Of a stretch of 64,000 bases of DNA, positions 1 through 8,202 are shown piece after piece (the first letter of the stretch is position 1; every line of letters starts with the position of its first letter). The notes below the pieces were generated by a model. The model saw only the letters and a list, made by a program, of their open reading frames with translations, was not told the origin of the DNA and made no database searches. Location of the stretch: positions 33,366 through 97,365 of the forward strand of contig NZ_JAPLAI010000042.1 in the NCBI RefSeq assembly GCF_026393345.1, written 5' to 3'. Source of the stretch: Microbacterium sp. (GTDB lineage Bacteria > Actinomycetota > Actinomycetes > Actinomycetales > Microbacteriaceae). The translations under genes were made by a program, and so were the position numbers.

Positions 1-547
1 TCTCATTGATGCCGCTGCGAGTCTCTTCGCTGAGACGGGCACCACTCGAGTGAGTATCGACGAGATCTGTGCGCGGGCGGGGTATACGCGTGGTGCGTTC
101 TACTCGAACTTCTCCTCCATCGATGCGCTGCTGTTCGCGCTCTACGAGCGCAAGACTGAGGAGCTTCTCGAGACGCTCGCCGCCTCTTCGTCGGATCCGG
201 CTCCGGCTGGCGGCATTGAGGCGGAGGTGGCCCGATTCCTCGAAATAATCCCCGCGGATGTGCAGTGGTACGTGCTCCGGTCGACGTTCGGCGCCCGCGC
301 GCAGCATGACGGCACGGTGGCGGCCGCACTGCGAGCGCACGGCGAGGAGCTGCGCCGCGGTCTGACTCCGTTCGTCGTCGACATGGTGTGCTCGGCCGGG
401 CTGCGACTCGTCGTCGACGAGGAGGAGGCCACCCGGGTGATCATCGCCGCGCACGTCGGTGCCGTGCTGCAGGGAGCCCTCGTCGATGACCCGACTCGAC
501 TGCGATCGGACACGGTGCTCGCCGCCGTACGCGGGTTGACCGAATGA
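1..547 (+). CDS. TetR/AcrR family regulator, 5' end cut by window edge
   Basis: A transcriptional regulator of the TetR family, missing its first residues because the gene begins before the window; 181 residues are visible. The reading frame is open from base 2. The helix-turn-helix is clear near the visible start: VSIDEICARAGYTRGAFYSNF, split as the usual second helix, turn and recognition helix ending in the family's typical AxYSNF pattern. The remaining ~140 residues are the variable ligand-binding, dimerising domain, so the effector cannot be inferred. An internal GTG at base 50 is not the real start, because it would remove the first helix. Downstream lies the remnant of a thiamine-diphosphate enzyme, possibly a former target gene. 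Family assignment is confident; role unknown. Confidence 0.9.
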   Translation, partial: LIDAAASLFAETGTTRVSIDEICARAGYTRGAFYSNFSSIDALLFALYERKTEELLETLAASSSDPAPAGGIEAEVARFLEIIPADVQWYVLRSTFGARAQHDGTVAAALRAHGEELRRGLTPFVVDMVCSAGLRLVVDEEEATRVIIAAHVGAVLQGALVDDPTRLRSDTVLAAVRGLTE

Positions 548-582
548 TCGCCACCCCCGAGCGGGGTGGCAGAGCGGCATGA

Positions 583-1003
583 CAGCGCAAAGCGCTGGTC
601 GGCACCGTCATCCCCTGGTGCAGGTTCGCCTCCGCCCAGGGGGCCGGAGGGCTCGGGTACGCGTTCCCCGCCGGGATCGGCGGTGGCCATGGCCTCCGGG
701 CGTCGGGTGTTGGCGGTCTCGGGCGACGGCGGGGCGGCGTACGGCCTGGCCGAGCTGGCCACGGCGGCCCAGCTGCAGGCGCCCGTCACCTGGCTCAGCG
801 TCGACGACGGCGGCTACGGCATCCTCGACGCGTACATGACGCGGGCGTTCGGTGAGGCGAATGAACGCGCGACCCGGTTGCTGATCCCCGACTTCGTCGA
901 GGTCGCCCGCGCCTGCGGCGTGCGCGCCGAGCGCGTCGAGGTAGCGGACCTCGAGCGAGCGATCGCGGCGGAGTTCGCCCTCCCCGGGCCCCGCCGCGAC
1001 CAT
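583..1003 (+). pseudogene. Remnant of a thiamine-diphosphate enzyme (acetolactate synthase-like C-terminal domain)
   Basis: A decayed fragment of the C-terminal cofactor-binding domain of the acetolactate synthase / benzoylformate decarboxylase superfamily. In one frame, bases 583-680 read like the segment before the cofactor motif (GAGGLGYAFPAGIG). From about base 686 the homology continues in another frame with SGRRVLAVSGDGG, then a VDDGGYGIL segment standing where the GDG-x(~25)-NN thiamine diphosphate/Mg motif ends. So there is a frameshift near 680-685. The N-terminal two thirds of the enzyme are absent, a stop lies at 580-582, and the C-terminal end trails into unrelated sequence after about 1000. 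No intact start or product is possible. It lies just after the TetR gene on the same strand. Confidence 0.7.
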
Positions 1004-1071
1004 GCCCCGCCGCGCGGAACCCCGGCCCCCGGCGCAGGCAGGGCGCCGGGCGGCGCTTGGGGGATCCGCGG

Positions 1072-1527
1072 TCAGACGGTGCGACGACTCAGACGCGTCA
1101 CGGCCCAGCCCAGCAGTGCGAACACCAGGCCCGCGCCGATCGCGAAGACGGCGACCCCGAAGGACACCACCGACGTGAACAGCGAAGCCCGCAGGAAGGA
1201 TGCGTTCATCACCGTGGCGCGGAGGGGATCGTCCTGGTCCAGTTCGGCGTACGTCTTTCCGCCGGCCATCTCGGTCGCGTGCATATTGATGACATCCGCC
1301 TGCGCGAGCGCGGTGAGAGGGCCCCTGACCTCAGACCCGGCGAGGAATGTTGCGTCCTCGCTGACGGTGATGTGCTGAGCCGCGAGCTGCGAGCTCACCA
1401 CGCCCCACACCACCCCGCCGGTCACGATCATCACGACGCCGGCGATGATCGCGAGGAGGCCGACCCACCAGATCAGGGCGCGTTTGGCCGGGGTGCGGGT
1501 GGGGTGGTCGGCAGTCGACTGCGTCAT
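1072..1527 (-). CDS. Small two-helix membrane protein
   Basis: A 151-residue protein with one membrane segment at about residues 19-43 and another at about 117-142, separated by an ~70-residue polar segment predicted to lie outside the cell. The C-terminus is short and basic (SRRTV). Similar actinobacterial proteins are often labelled aromatic ring-opening dioxygenase LigA, which nothing here supports. A Shine-Dalgarno-like GGAGG stands eight bases before the ATG, so this is a leadered gene. It is convergent with the pseudogene fragment and divergent from the helicase region. Function unknown. Confidence 0.75.
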   Translation of the reverse strand: MTQSTADHPTRTPAKRALIWWVGLLAIIAGVVMIVTGGVVWGVVSSQLAAQHITVSEDATFLAGSEVRGPLTALAQADVINMHATEMAGGKTYAELDQDDPLRATVMNASFLRASLFTSVVSFGVAVFAIGAGLVFALLGWAVTRLSRRTV

Positions 1528-1610
1528 GGCGCCTCCAGGTCAGCGGGCGAGAGGATCCCGCCCCTGTGTACAGCGTGTCATAGGTCGCGCAACCGTTCTA
1601 GAGTCTCCCG

Positions 1611-1652
1611 GCAACGGCAACGGCATCGGCATCGGCATCGGCATCGGCACCG
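1611..1652 (+). repeat. Hexanucleotide tandem repeat, seven units
   Basis: Seven six-base units lie head to tail: two GCAACG, four GCATCG and one GCACCG. They sit between the membrane protein gene and the candidate small RNA. The tract is in intergenic DNA and lies outside any supported gene. Such a tract is prone to slippage, so copy number may vary between strains. No function is inferred. Confidence 0.85.
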
Positions 1653-1742
1653 GGAGCCCGGAGCGCCGTCAGGCTTCTCAGACGGGTTCATCGCGGCGCC
1701 GGCATCCCGGCGGCCGTGGTCCGCCTCCGTCTCGGCCCGGGG

Positions 1743-1748
1743 TAGACT
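1743..1748 (+). promoter_or_regulatory. -10 box for the candidate small RNA
   Basis: The hexamer TAGACT matches the TANNNT form used repeatedly in this window. Transcription from it would begin near 1755, just ahead of a short structured segment ending in an intrinsic terminator. No convincing -35 box is visible. Confidence 0.4.
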
Positions 1749-1754
1749 GGACCC

Positions 1755-1813
1755 CGATAGGCGGAAGTCTCATCCGTCTCGCCCCGGCCGTGTGGTAGCG
1801 GTCGGGGCTTTTT
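1755..1813 (+). ncRNA. Candidate ~60-nt small RNA upstream of the helicase gene
   Basis: A self-contained transcription unit can be read: a -10 box at 1743-1748, about 26 bases that can fold (CGGA and TCCG around a seven-base loop near 1762-1777), then a strong terminator hairpin with a T tract. No start codon with a ribosome site opens a reading frame inside it. The helicase gene has its own separate -10 box at 1971. This may be a free small RNA or the remnant of an attenuated leader. The family is not recognised. Confidence 0.4.
1781..1813 (+). terminator. Intrinsic terminator of the candidate small RNA
   Basis: A nine-base-pair stem (GCCCCGGCC with GGTCGGGGC, one G-T wobble) closes a ten-base loop and is followed at once by five T residues. 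It is one of only two hairpins in the window with a real T tract, and it faces the + strand. Confidence 0.75.
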
Positions 1814-1970
1814 CATGTCCCGCGCACACCGACCGCTCGGGCGGTGACGATTTGCTGCGTCCGCGGGATCTCGTCCCGGTGCGTGCGGGCACGTGGGCAC
1901 GGTCCGCTCCGCGGAGACCGGTTTCCCCCAGGCCGCGAGCGGCACAACCTGATACTCAGGCGGAGGACGA

Positions 1971-1976
1971 TACCTT
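1971..1976 (+). promoter_or_regulatory. -10 box placing the helicase mRNA start at its start codon
   Basis: TACCTT ends six bases before the GTG at 1983, the spacing seen before many other genes here. It implies a leaderless transcript. The GGAGGA at 1962-1967 is too far upstream to act as the ribosome site for this start. Confidence 0.5.
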
Positions 1977-1982
1977 TAGGAC

Positions 1983-3725
1983 GTGTCTACATCTGAATCC
2001 TCCGTCCCCGCAGAGCCTGAAACGGCCGACGCCACCCAGTCCTTCGCCGATCTGGGTCTCGATGCCGCCGTCCTCAAGGCCCTGAAGGACGTCGGATACG
2101 AGACGCCTTCCGCCATCCAGGCGGCCACCATTCCGCTGCTGATGGCCGGCCATGACGTCATCGGCATGGCGCAGACCGGCACCGGCAAGACCGCCGCGTT
2201 CGCACTGCCCGTGCTGTCTCAGCTCGACCCCGGCGCGCAGAAGCCGCAGGCTCTCGTGCTCGCCCCGACCCGCGAACTCGCGCTGCAGGTGTGCGAGGCG
2301 TTCGAGAGCTACGCCGCCCACCTCAAGGGTGTGCGCGTGCTCCCGATCTACGGCGGACAGGGCTATGGCACGCAGCTGTCCGCCCTCCGCCGCGGCGTGC
2401 AGGTCGTCGTCGGCACGCCCGGCCGGATCATGGACCATCTCGACAAGAAGACGCTCGACCTGTCGGAGCTGCGCTTCCTCGTCCTCGACGAGGCCGACGA
2501 GATGCTGCGGATGGGCTTCGCTGAGGACGTCGAGACGATCCTCGCCGAGACCCCGGCAGAGAAGCAGGTCGCCCTGTTCTCCGCCACGATGCCGGCACAG
2601 ATCCGCCGGATCTCGCAGCAGTACCTGCGCGACCCGAAGGAGATCACGGTCAAGAACAAGACCGCGACCTCGGCGAACATCACGCAGCGCTACCTCGTGG
2701 TCTCCTACCCGCAGAAGGTGGATGCGCTCACCCGCATCCTCGAGGTGGAGAACTTCGAAGGCATGATCGTGTTCGTCCGTACCAAGAACGAGACCGAGAC
2801 GCTCGCCGAGAAACTGCGCGCCCGCGGCTACACCGCGGCCGCCATCAGCGGCGACGTCGCGCAGGCGCAGCGCGAGCGCACCGTCAACCAGCTGAAGTCG
2901 GGCAAGCTCGACATCCTCGTGGCGACCGATGTGGCGGCCCGCGGTCTCGACGTCGACCGCATCAGCCACGTCGTCAACTACGACCTGCCGATCGACACCG
3001 AGTCGTACGTGCACCGCATCGGCCGCACCGGTCGCGCCGGGCGCACCGGCGACGCGATCAGCTTCGTCACGCCGCGCGAGCGCCGGATGCTGACCGCGAT
3101 CGAGAAGGCGACCCGTCAGCCGCTGACCCAGATGCAGCTGCCGAGCGTCGAGGACGTCAACGCCACCCGCCTCACCCGCTTCGACGACGCGATCACCGCA
3201 GCGCTCGAGCAGAGCCCTCGCATCGAGCGGTTCCGCGTCATCATCGCCCACTACGTCGAGCACCACGACATCCCCGAGGTCGATGTCGCCGCCGCCCTCG
3301 CCGTCGTCGCGCAGGGAGAGACCCCGCTGCTGCTGTCCGCCGAGGACGATCGGCCGCAGCGCTTCGACGACCGTGAGCGCCCCGAGCGGGCCGACCGTGA
3401 CCGTGGTGACCGCCCGGAGCGCCGCAGCCGCCCGTCCAACTCGTCGCTGGCGAAGTACCGTATCGCGGTCGGACGCCGTCACCGTGTCGAGCCGCGTCAG
3501 ATCGTCGGTGCGCTGGCGAACGAGGGCGGCCTCAAGCGAGAGGACTTCGGGCAGATCGATATCCGCCCCGACTTCTCCCTGGTGGAGCTGCCGGCCGATC
3601 TCCCGAACGACGTGCTCGACCGGCTGAGCGGTACCCGCATCAGTGGCCGCCTCATCGAGCTGCGACTCGACCGCGGCGCACCCGGCGGGCGCAGCGACCG
3701 CGAGCGCAAGCCGCGCCAGTACTGA
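1983..3725 (+). CDS. DEAD-box ATP-dependent RNA helicase (DeaD/CsdA type)
   Basis: A 580-residue RNA helicase that uses ATP to unwind short RNA duplexes; relatives act in ribosome assembly, mRNA decay and cold growth. The motifs appear in order: Q motif around residues 20-46, Walker A AQTGTGKT at 63-70, PTREL 95-99, TPGR 145-148, DEAD 169-172, SAT 200-202, then the helicase C domain with ARGLDVD and HRIGRTGRAGR. After a charged Arg/Asp-rich linker (about residues 455-480), the last ~75 residues form a DbpA/CsdA-like RNA-binding domain. The start is a GTG six bases after a -10 box. The membrane protein gene follows after 10 bases, so the two may be co-transcribed. Confidence 0.93.
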   Translation: MSTSESSVPAEPETADATQSFADLGLDAAVLKALKDVGYETPSAIQAATIPLLMAGHDVIGMAQTGTGKTAAFALPVLSQLDPGAQKPQALVLAPTRELALQVCEAFESYAAHLKGVRVLPIYGGQGYGTQLSALRRGVQVVVGTPGRIMDHLDKKTLDLSELRFLVLDEADEMLRMGFAEDVETILAETPAEKQVALFSATMPAQIRRISQQYLRDPKEITVKNKTATSANITQRYLVVSYPQKVDALTRILEVENFEGMIVFVRTKNETETLAEKLRARGYTAAAISGDVAQAQRERTVNQLKSGKLDILVATDVAARGLDVDRISHVVNYDLPIDTESYVHRIGRTGRAGRTGDAISFVTPRERRMLTAIEKATRQPLTQMQLPSVEDVNATRLTRFDDAITAALEQSPRIERFRVIIAHYVEHHDIPEVDVAAALAVVAQGETPLLLSAEDDRPQRFDDRERPERADRDRGDRPERRSRPSNSSLAKYRIAVGRRHRVEPRQIVGALANEGGLKREDFGQIDIRPDFSLVELPADLPNDVLDRLSGTRISGRLIELRLDRGAPGGRSDRERKPRQY

Positions 3726-3735
3726 CGGCACCGCC

Positions 3736-6663
3736 ATGTGGCGGCGGAAGGCGAAGACGCCGAAACCGGAAGACGCGCCCGAAACGGAACGCTTCCCGGA
3801 CGAGCGTCCCCGCCCGACGCCGCTGTGGGCGCTGCTGTCGCGGTGGCTCCTGGGTGCCGAGGCCTGGCTGCGATCCCATGGCGGGAAGCGTCTGCGCCTC
3901 GGGATCCGCGGGTTCTGGGGCGTCATCGCCGCCGGCGGGCTGTTCCTGCTGTTCGGCCCGGTGATCAACCCGCCGTTGACCCTCGACGACATCACCTCGT
4001 CGGCGTCGACCGCGACCGACCACTGGATCGTCCGACACATGGATGCGGATTACCGCCTCGCCCGTGACGACGACGGCGGACTCCGCGTGCACGTCGAGGA
4101 GCGGATCGAGGCGTTGTTCCCGGACGACGTCGATCAGAGCGGCATCCAACGGGTGCTCGCGGTCGAGTACCAGGGCCACGCCCTCGCTCCATCGACGATC
4201 ACGGCGACCCTCGACGGGGAACCGATCGAGGTGACGCGATCCGCAACGCCGGAGACGCTCACCCTGACGCTCGACGCGGGGGAACGGCTGGACGGCGACC
4301 ACGTGTTCGCCCTCAGCTACACGCTCCAGGATCTCGCCTACCGGACGACGGATGCGGCGACCGGCGCGGACGTCGACCTGCTGGAGTGGGATGTCTTCGG
4401 GCCCTCCTGGCCGCAGGGCATGGCCGGTCTCGATGTCTCGGTGACGCTGCCCGACGACCTCGATGCCGAGCTGGTGCGGCCACCCCGCGGGATGCTCGGG
4501 TGGTCGATCCTGACGGCAGGGGAGTGGCTCACCCCCGAGACGGACAGCCCGCCCGGTACGGTGACCTACGCCTTCAGCAACGACCAGAACCTGCCGCCGC
4601 ACGCCCAGGCCCAGTTCTCGATGCCGTTCGCCGCGGGGACGTTCGCCATGCCCCCGTTGACCCCGCTGTTCTGGGTGCAGACGCTGGGGCCGCTCGCGCC
4701 GCTCGTGTTCCTCGCCGTCACGCTGCTGTTCGTCCTCGCCGCCCGCGCCGTCGCGTGGAGCGACGCCCGGGGGCGTCCTTGGTTCGTCGCGCAGTACGAC
4801 CCGCCCCCGGGTGTCACGCCCCGCCTGGCGGCTCAGGTCCTGCAGACCCCGCGGACGATGGAGCTGGCCGGTGCGCTGCGGTGGGCAGCACACGGAACGC
4901 GTGCCGCGAAGCTCGCCGCGGCGCGGGTGGCGCACCGCACCGGCCGGTTCGGCGATCGACTGCCGGCCCGGCTCCGTTACCTGAGCGCGGCGGAGCGGCG
5001 GGAACAGTACACGCGCGGCTTGCGCCGCATCCCGCGCGGCTTCGTCCGTGACTTCTTCATCGCCGCGCCGATCGCGCTGACGGTCCTGCAGTGGGGTCTC
5101 GTGCGGCAGCTGTCCCACCAGGCGCCGCTCGCGATCGTGTGGTGGCCGACGGCGTTCGTGCTGGCCTCGACCGTCGTCGCGCTGGCCGTGCTGGGCATCA
5201 CCCGCACTGCCCGTCCCCTCACCCGCCGCGGTGCGCTGCTGACGCAGCATCTCCGCGGCATCCAGGTTTACGCCGAGCGCACGGAACTGCTGGCACGGGC
5301 GGAATCGGATGACCGGCTGCTGCCCTTCGCGGTGCTGACCGCCGCGCCGCGTGACGCGGGTCGTCGGGTGCGGGAGACGCTCGCGCACGAGCTCGGTGAC
5401 CCCCGCGCGGGGCGCCGCGGCTGGCGGACCGGCGGCTTCGTCACCTGGCCGACGATGGTGGTGAGCGGTGCCGCGGTGCTCACGGTGCTGGCGGCGATCG
5501 CGGTGGTCGTGTTCCTGCCCAACCCGTATGAGCGGCACCCCGAGTACGCGACCCAGTACGGCGATGTGCCGGGAACGCTCTACACGGTCTTCCAATCCGA
5601 ACAGGTGACCGGCGAGCTCACCCGCAGTCCGTCCGGGGCGGCGGAGCTCGCCGTCACGGAGCAGCTGAACGTGGTCTTCTCGGATGAATCGTCGCGGGTA
5701 CCGCAGGTCGCCAAGCAGTGGCCGGACCGCATCCGGGGTCACGACCTGCAGTTTCGCGTGGAACGGGTCAGCATCGACGGCGCCGAGGTGCCCTTCACCG
5801 TCGAGCGTGACGGGGACACCCAGCTCATGCTCACGACCATGAACGATGTGCTCACCGGGGCGCACACGGTCGAGATCCGTTACGTGCTCGGCTCCGCCGC
5901 CTACGCCGATCAGGCCGCCGACGGCCGGCTCGTCGACCGGGTGCGGTGGGCAGCGCTGTGGGAGGACTGGCAGTCGTTCTCCGAATGGGCCGAGGAACCC
6001 ATCGACCCGGTGCGCGTGGAATTCCGCCTCTCCGACGAGCTCGCCGACCTGGCGGAGGATGCCGGCTGGCTCACCCAGGACACGTCTGCGGACGAGGTGC
6101 GGGACTGGAACGAGACGGTCGTGCCGTTCGGTCACGTCGCCCGCCTGGTCGATCCCGGTGACGGCACCGACCCGGACGACGAGACCTCCGAATCTGCCGG
6201 CGCCGTCGCCGGGTTCGACACCCATGTGCTCGAGCTCCGGCGGGGCGAGGGCGGCTACCCCTTCGACCTCACGGTCACCGACACCGGCGTCCGCGTGGAC
6301 TTCCCGGCGGGCACCTTCGCGGGTCCGTCCGCGACCGAGCGGGGCCTCGCCGAGACTCGCGCAGCGCTGCCGATCGCTGTGGCACTGCTCTGGGGGTGCC
6401 TGGCCGCCCTGTGGGGCGTGGCCGGCCTGCTGCTGCGCGCAGCGGGGTCGTCGGCCCTCACCGCCCGCGGGGCGGTGCGCGTGCTGATTCGCTGGGCACC
6501 CGCCGCCTGCGCGCTGGCGGCCACAATCGTGATGTTCTGGGTGAGCGGCGGGATGGACGGCGACGATCCCACGTTCTTCTGGTTCGCCGGGGCGGCGGGG
6601 GCCGCCGTGCTCGGCGCGATCGCCGGCTGGTGCACCACCCGGCGACGAGCAGCGAAGCGATAG
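3736..6663 (+). CDS. Large membrane protein with two DUF2207 units
   Basis: A 975-residue membrane protein of the DUF2207 (YciQ-like) family, whose biochemical role is unknown. It is built as a tandem duplication. A helix near residues 50-72 is followed by a first ~220-residue extracytoplasmic DUF2207 region (VHVEERIEALFPDD, then a GIQRVL segment). Next come membrane helices and a cytoplasmic stretch, then a helix near 575-600, a second DUF2207 region (AELAVTEQLNVVF and on) and a final cluster of three helices. Single-unit proteins of about 550-600 residues are the family norm, so this is a fusion or duplication. ATG 3736 was chosen because it begins the basic N-terminus; upstream in-frame sequence overlaps the helicase. 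Confidence 0.8.
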   Translation: MWRRKAKTPKPEDAPETERFPDERPRPTPLWALLSRWLLGAEAWLRSHGGKRLRLGIRGFWGVIAAGGLFLLFGPVINPPLTLDDITSSASTATDHWIVRHMDADYRLARDDDGGLRVHVEERIEALFPDDVDQSGIQRVLAVEYQGHALAPSTITATLDGEPIEVTRSATPETLTLTLDAGERLDGDHVFALSYTLQDLAYRTTDAATGADVDLLEWDVFGPSWPQGMAGLDVSVTLPDDLDAELVRPPRGMLGWSILTAGEWLTPETDSPPGTVTYAFSNDQNLPPHAQAQFSMPFAAGTFAMPPLTPLFWVQTLGPLAPLVFLAVTLLFVLAARAVAWSDARGRPWFVAQYDPPPGVTPRLAAQVLQTPRTMELAGALRWAAHGTRAAKLAAARVAHRTGRFGDRLPARLRYLSAAERREQYTRGLRRIPRGFVRDFFIAAPIALTVLQWGLVRQLSHQAPLAIVWWPTAFVLASTVVALAVLGITRTARPLTRRGALLTQHLRGIQVYAERTELLARAESDDRLLPFAVLTAAPRDAGRRVRETLAHELGDPRAGRRGWRTGGFVTWPTMVVSGAAVLTVLAAIAVVVFLPNPYERHPEYATQYGDVPGTLYTVFQSEQVTGELTRSPSGAAELAVTEQLNVVFSDESSRVPQVAKQWPDRIRGHDLQFRVERVSIDGAEVPFTVERDGDTQLMLTTMNDVLTGAHTVEIRYVLGSAAYADQAADGRLVDRVRWAALWEDWQSFSEWAEEPIDPVRVEFRLSDELADLAEDAGWLTQDTSADEVRDWNETVVPFGHVARLVDPGDGTDPDDETSESAGAVAGFDTHVLELRRGEGGYPFDLTVTDTGVRVDFPAGTFAGPSATERGLAETRAALPIAVALLWGCLAALWGVAGLLLRAAGSSALTARGAVRVLIRWAPAACALAATIVMFWVSGGMDGDDPTFFWFAGAAGAAVLGAIAGWCTTRRRAAKR

Positions 6664-6683
6664 CCGCCGACGGTGCGGGCGGC

Positions 6684-6983
6684 TCAGTGGGCGAGCGCGC
6701 CCCAGGCGACCTCGAGAGCCTGGGGGTCGGATGGCGGCACCTGAGCGGGCAGTCGCATTCCCGCCCGGGGCCAGAGCCTGACCGGCAGCACCACCGCGAT
6801 CTCGACCGGTGCGGGAGGCATGCCCGGCGCGGACGCGAGGCCCTCGATGCGGGCCTCCTGGTAGCGTCCGCGAGGCGCAGGCGCCGACACCGCCGTGATC
6901 TCCAGCGTGCCGCGCACCGCGGTCGCCAGCGGGTCGCGGAGCAGTCGTTCCAGCTGACGTGCGGCGTCGTCGAGTTCACCCAT
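6684..6983 (-). CDS. Conserved hypothetical protein, 99 aa
   Basis: A small soluble protein without a signal peptide or membrane segment and with no recognised motif. It is rich in Ala and Pro, with an apparent helix at residues 2-25 followed by a mostly beta-like region. The ATG start is supported by a TAGGTT -10 box exactly six bases upstream, so it should be translated from a leaderless mRNA. It is divergent from the FUSC gene with only 31 bases between the starts, and it converges on the DUF2207 gene. Function unknown. Confidence 0.65.
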   Translation of the reverse strand: MGELDDAARQLERLLRDPLATAVRGTLEITAVSAPAPRGRYQEARIEGLASAPGMPPAPVEIAVVLPVRLWPRAGMRLPAQVPPSDPQALEVAWGALAH

Positions 6984-7014
6984 GCCGACAACCTACCCGG
7001 CATACCATCGAGGG
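6984..7014. promoter_or_regulatory. Overlapping divergent leaderless promoters
   Basis: The 31 bases between two divergent start codons hold two -10 boxes back to back: TAGGTT on the minus strand (6990-6995) and TACCAT on the plus strand (7003-7008). Each is six bases from its start codon, and only seven bases separate them. Each promoter's upstream region therefore lies inside the other gene, so the two polymerases should interfere. Confidence 0.5.
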
Positions 7015-8040
7015 ATGGGCTCGGTGTCACGGCGGATCGGCAAGGACGTCATCGCCGTCGCCCCGCATCGGGGAGCGCACCGGGTCGCCCTGCGCGCCGC
7101 CTTCTGCGTCGCGGTGCCGTTGCTGGTGCTGTGGGCGCTCGGCCGCCTCGACCTGAGCGTCTACGCGACGTTCGGTGCGTTCGCGTCCCTGTACGGGCGG
7201 CACGACTCCTACCCCGACCGCATCCGGATGCAGTTGGCAGCCGCCGTGACCCTGCTCGTGGTGATGCTGCTCGGCACCGTCGTCGCGGTGCTCGAGGCTC
7301 CGACGCTGGTGCGCATCGTCGTCGTCGCGCTCGTCGCGGTCGTGGTGAGCGGTCTCGCGCAGGCCGCGCGGTGGCATCCGCCGGGCGCGCTGTTCGCCGT
7401 GTTCGCCGCCGGGGCGATCGCGACCCTGCCGGTCGACCCCGGGGCCTTCGCCGATGTCGTGATCGTCGGCGGCTCCGCCGCGGCGTTCAGCGTGCTGGTG
7501 ACGGTGGTCATCGCGACCGCGCGGCGAGGGCCGCGCAGCATCGGACCGCTGCGGTCGGCGCCGTGGCAGCGTCCCGACCTGCTCGCCGCGGCCGGTGTGG
7601 GACTCGGAGCGATGCTCGCCGGTCTCGCCGGGCTCGCCCTCGTGGGCACCCACTGGTACTGGGCGATGGTGGCCGCGGTCGCAGCGCTCGGCGGGGTGCA
7701 CGTCACCGCGCGGATCGTCCGCGGTCTGCAGCGACTGGCCGGCACCCTCGTCGGCGTCCTCATCGCGGCCGGGATCCTCGCCCTCCACCTGCCCCCGCTC
7801 GTGACCATTGCGGTGGCGGTGCTGTGCCAGGCCGGCGCGGAACTGTTCATCGGCCGCAACTACGGCATCGCGATGCTGTTCGTCACCCCGCTCGCGCTCC
7901 TCATGATCGACCTCGCCGTCCCGTCCGACCCCGCTGAGCTTCTGCGCGACCGGGTGCTCGACACCGTCATCGGTGTCGTCATCGGCACCGTCATCGCGGT
8001 GCTCTCGGCCCGGGTGCGCCGGCGCCGCCCCACCGCCTGA
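7015..8040 (+). CDS. FUSC-family (aromatic acid exporter-like) membrane protein
   Basis: A 341-residue integral membrane protein of the FUSC / fusaric-acid-resistance-like group, which includes AaeB-type aromatic acid exporters. It has an N-terminal block of hydrophobic segments (about residues 25-165), a basic cytoplasmic linker near 170-190 (ARRGPRS), and a second block (about 200-335) ending in a short Arg-rich tail. The two-block layout fits the duplicated membrane unit of the family, but the long cytoplasmic domain of AaeB is missing. ATG 7015 is preferred over an upstream in-frame ATG at 6982 because a -10 box sits six bases before it and 6982 would overlap the divergent gene. Substrate unknown. 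Confidence 0.75.
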   Translation: MGSVSRRIGKDVIAVAPHRGAHRVALRAAFCVAVPLLVLWALGRLDLSVYATFGAFASLYGRHDSYPDRIRMQLAAAVTLLVVMLLGTVVAVLEAPTLVRIVVVALVAVVVSGLAQAARWHPPGALFAVFAAGAIATLPVDPGAFADVVIVGGSAAAFSVLVTVVIATARRGPRSIGPLRSAPWQRPDLLAAAGVGLGAMLAGLAGLALVGTHWYWAMVAAVAALGGVHVTARIVRGLQRLAGTLVGVLIAAGILALHLPPLVTIAVAVLCQAGAELFIGRNYGIAMLFVTPLALLMIDLAVPSDPAELLRDRVLDTVIGVVIGTVIAVLSARVRRRRPTA

Positions 8041-8202
8041 CCGCGCCCCGCCCCCGGCCGCTCCCGTTCGTCCGTCGCATATGGCGGATGCGGCGGGCGC
8101 CCCTTGCACATTCGCGACGGGCGAGCCCTGCCCCGCGCACGTCGTCTACCGTGGAGAAGCGGACACCGCGCCGCGACCCCCGCCACCCGTCAAGGAGTCA
8201 TC

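Noticed and set aside
1072..1527. Labelling the small membrane protein as dioxygenase LigA
   Set aside because: The name is a known misannotation in high-G+C genomes. The protein has two helices and no metal-binding motif.
3652..6225. Long antisense frame opposite the DUF2207 gene
   Set aside because: Same codon-bias artefact; composition is Arg/Gly/His-rich and no start signal is present.
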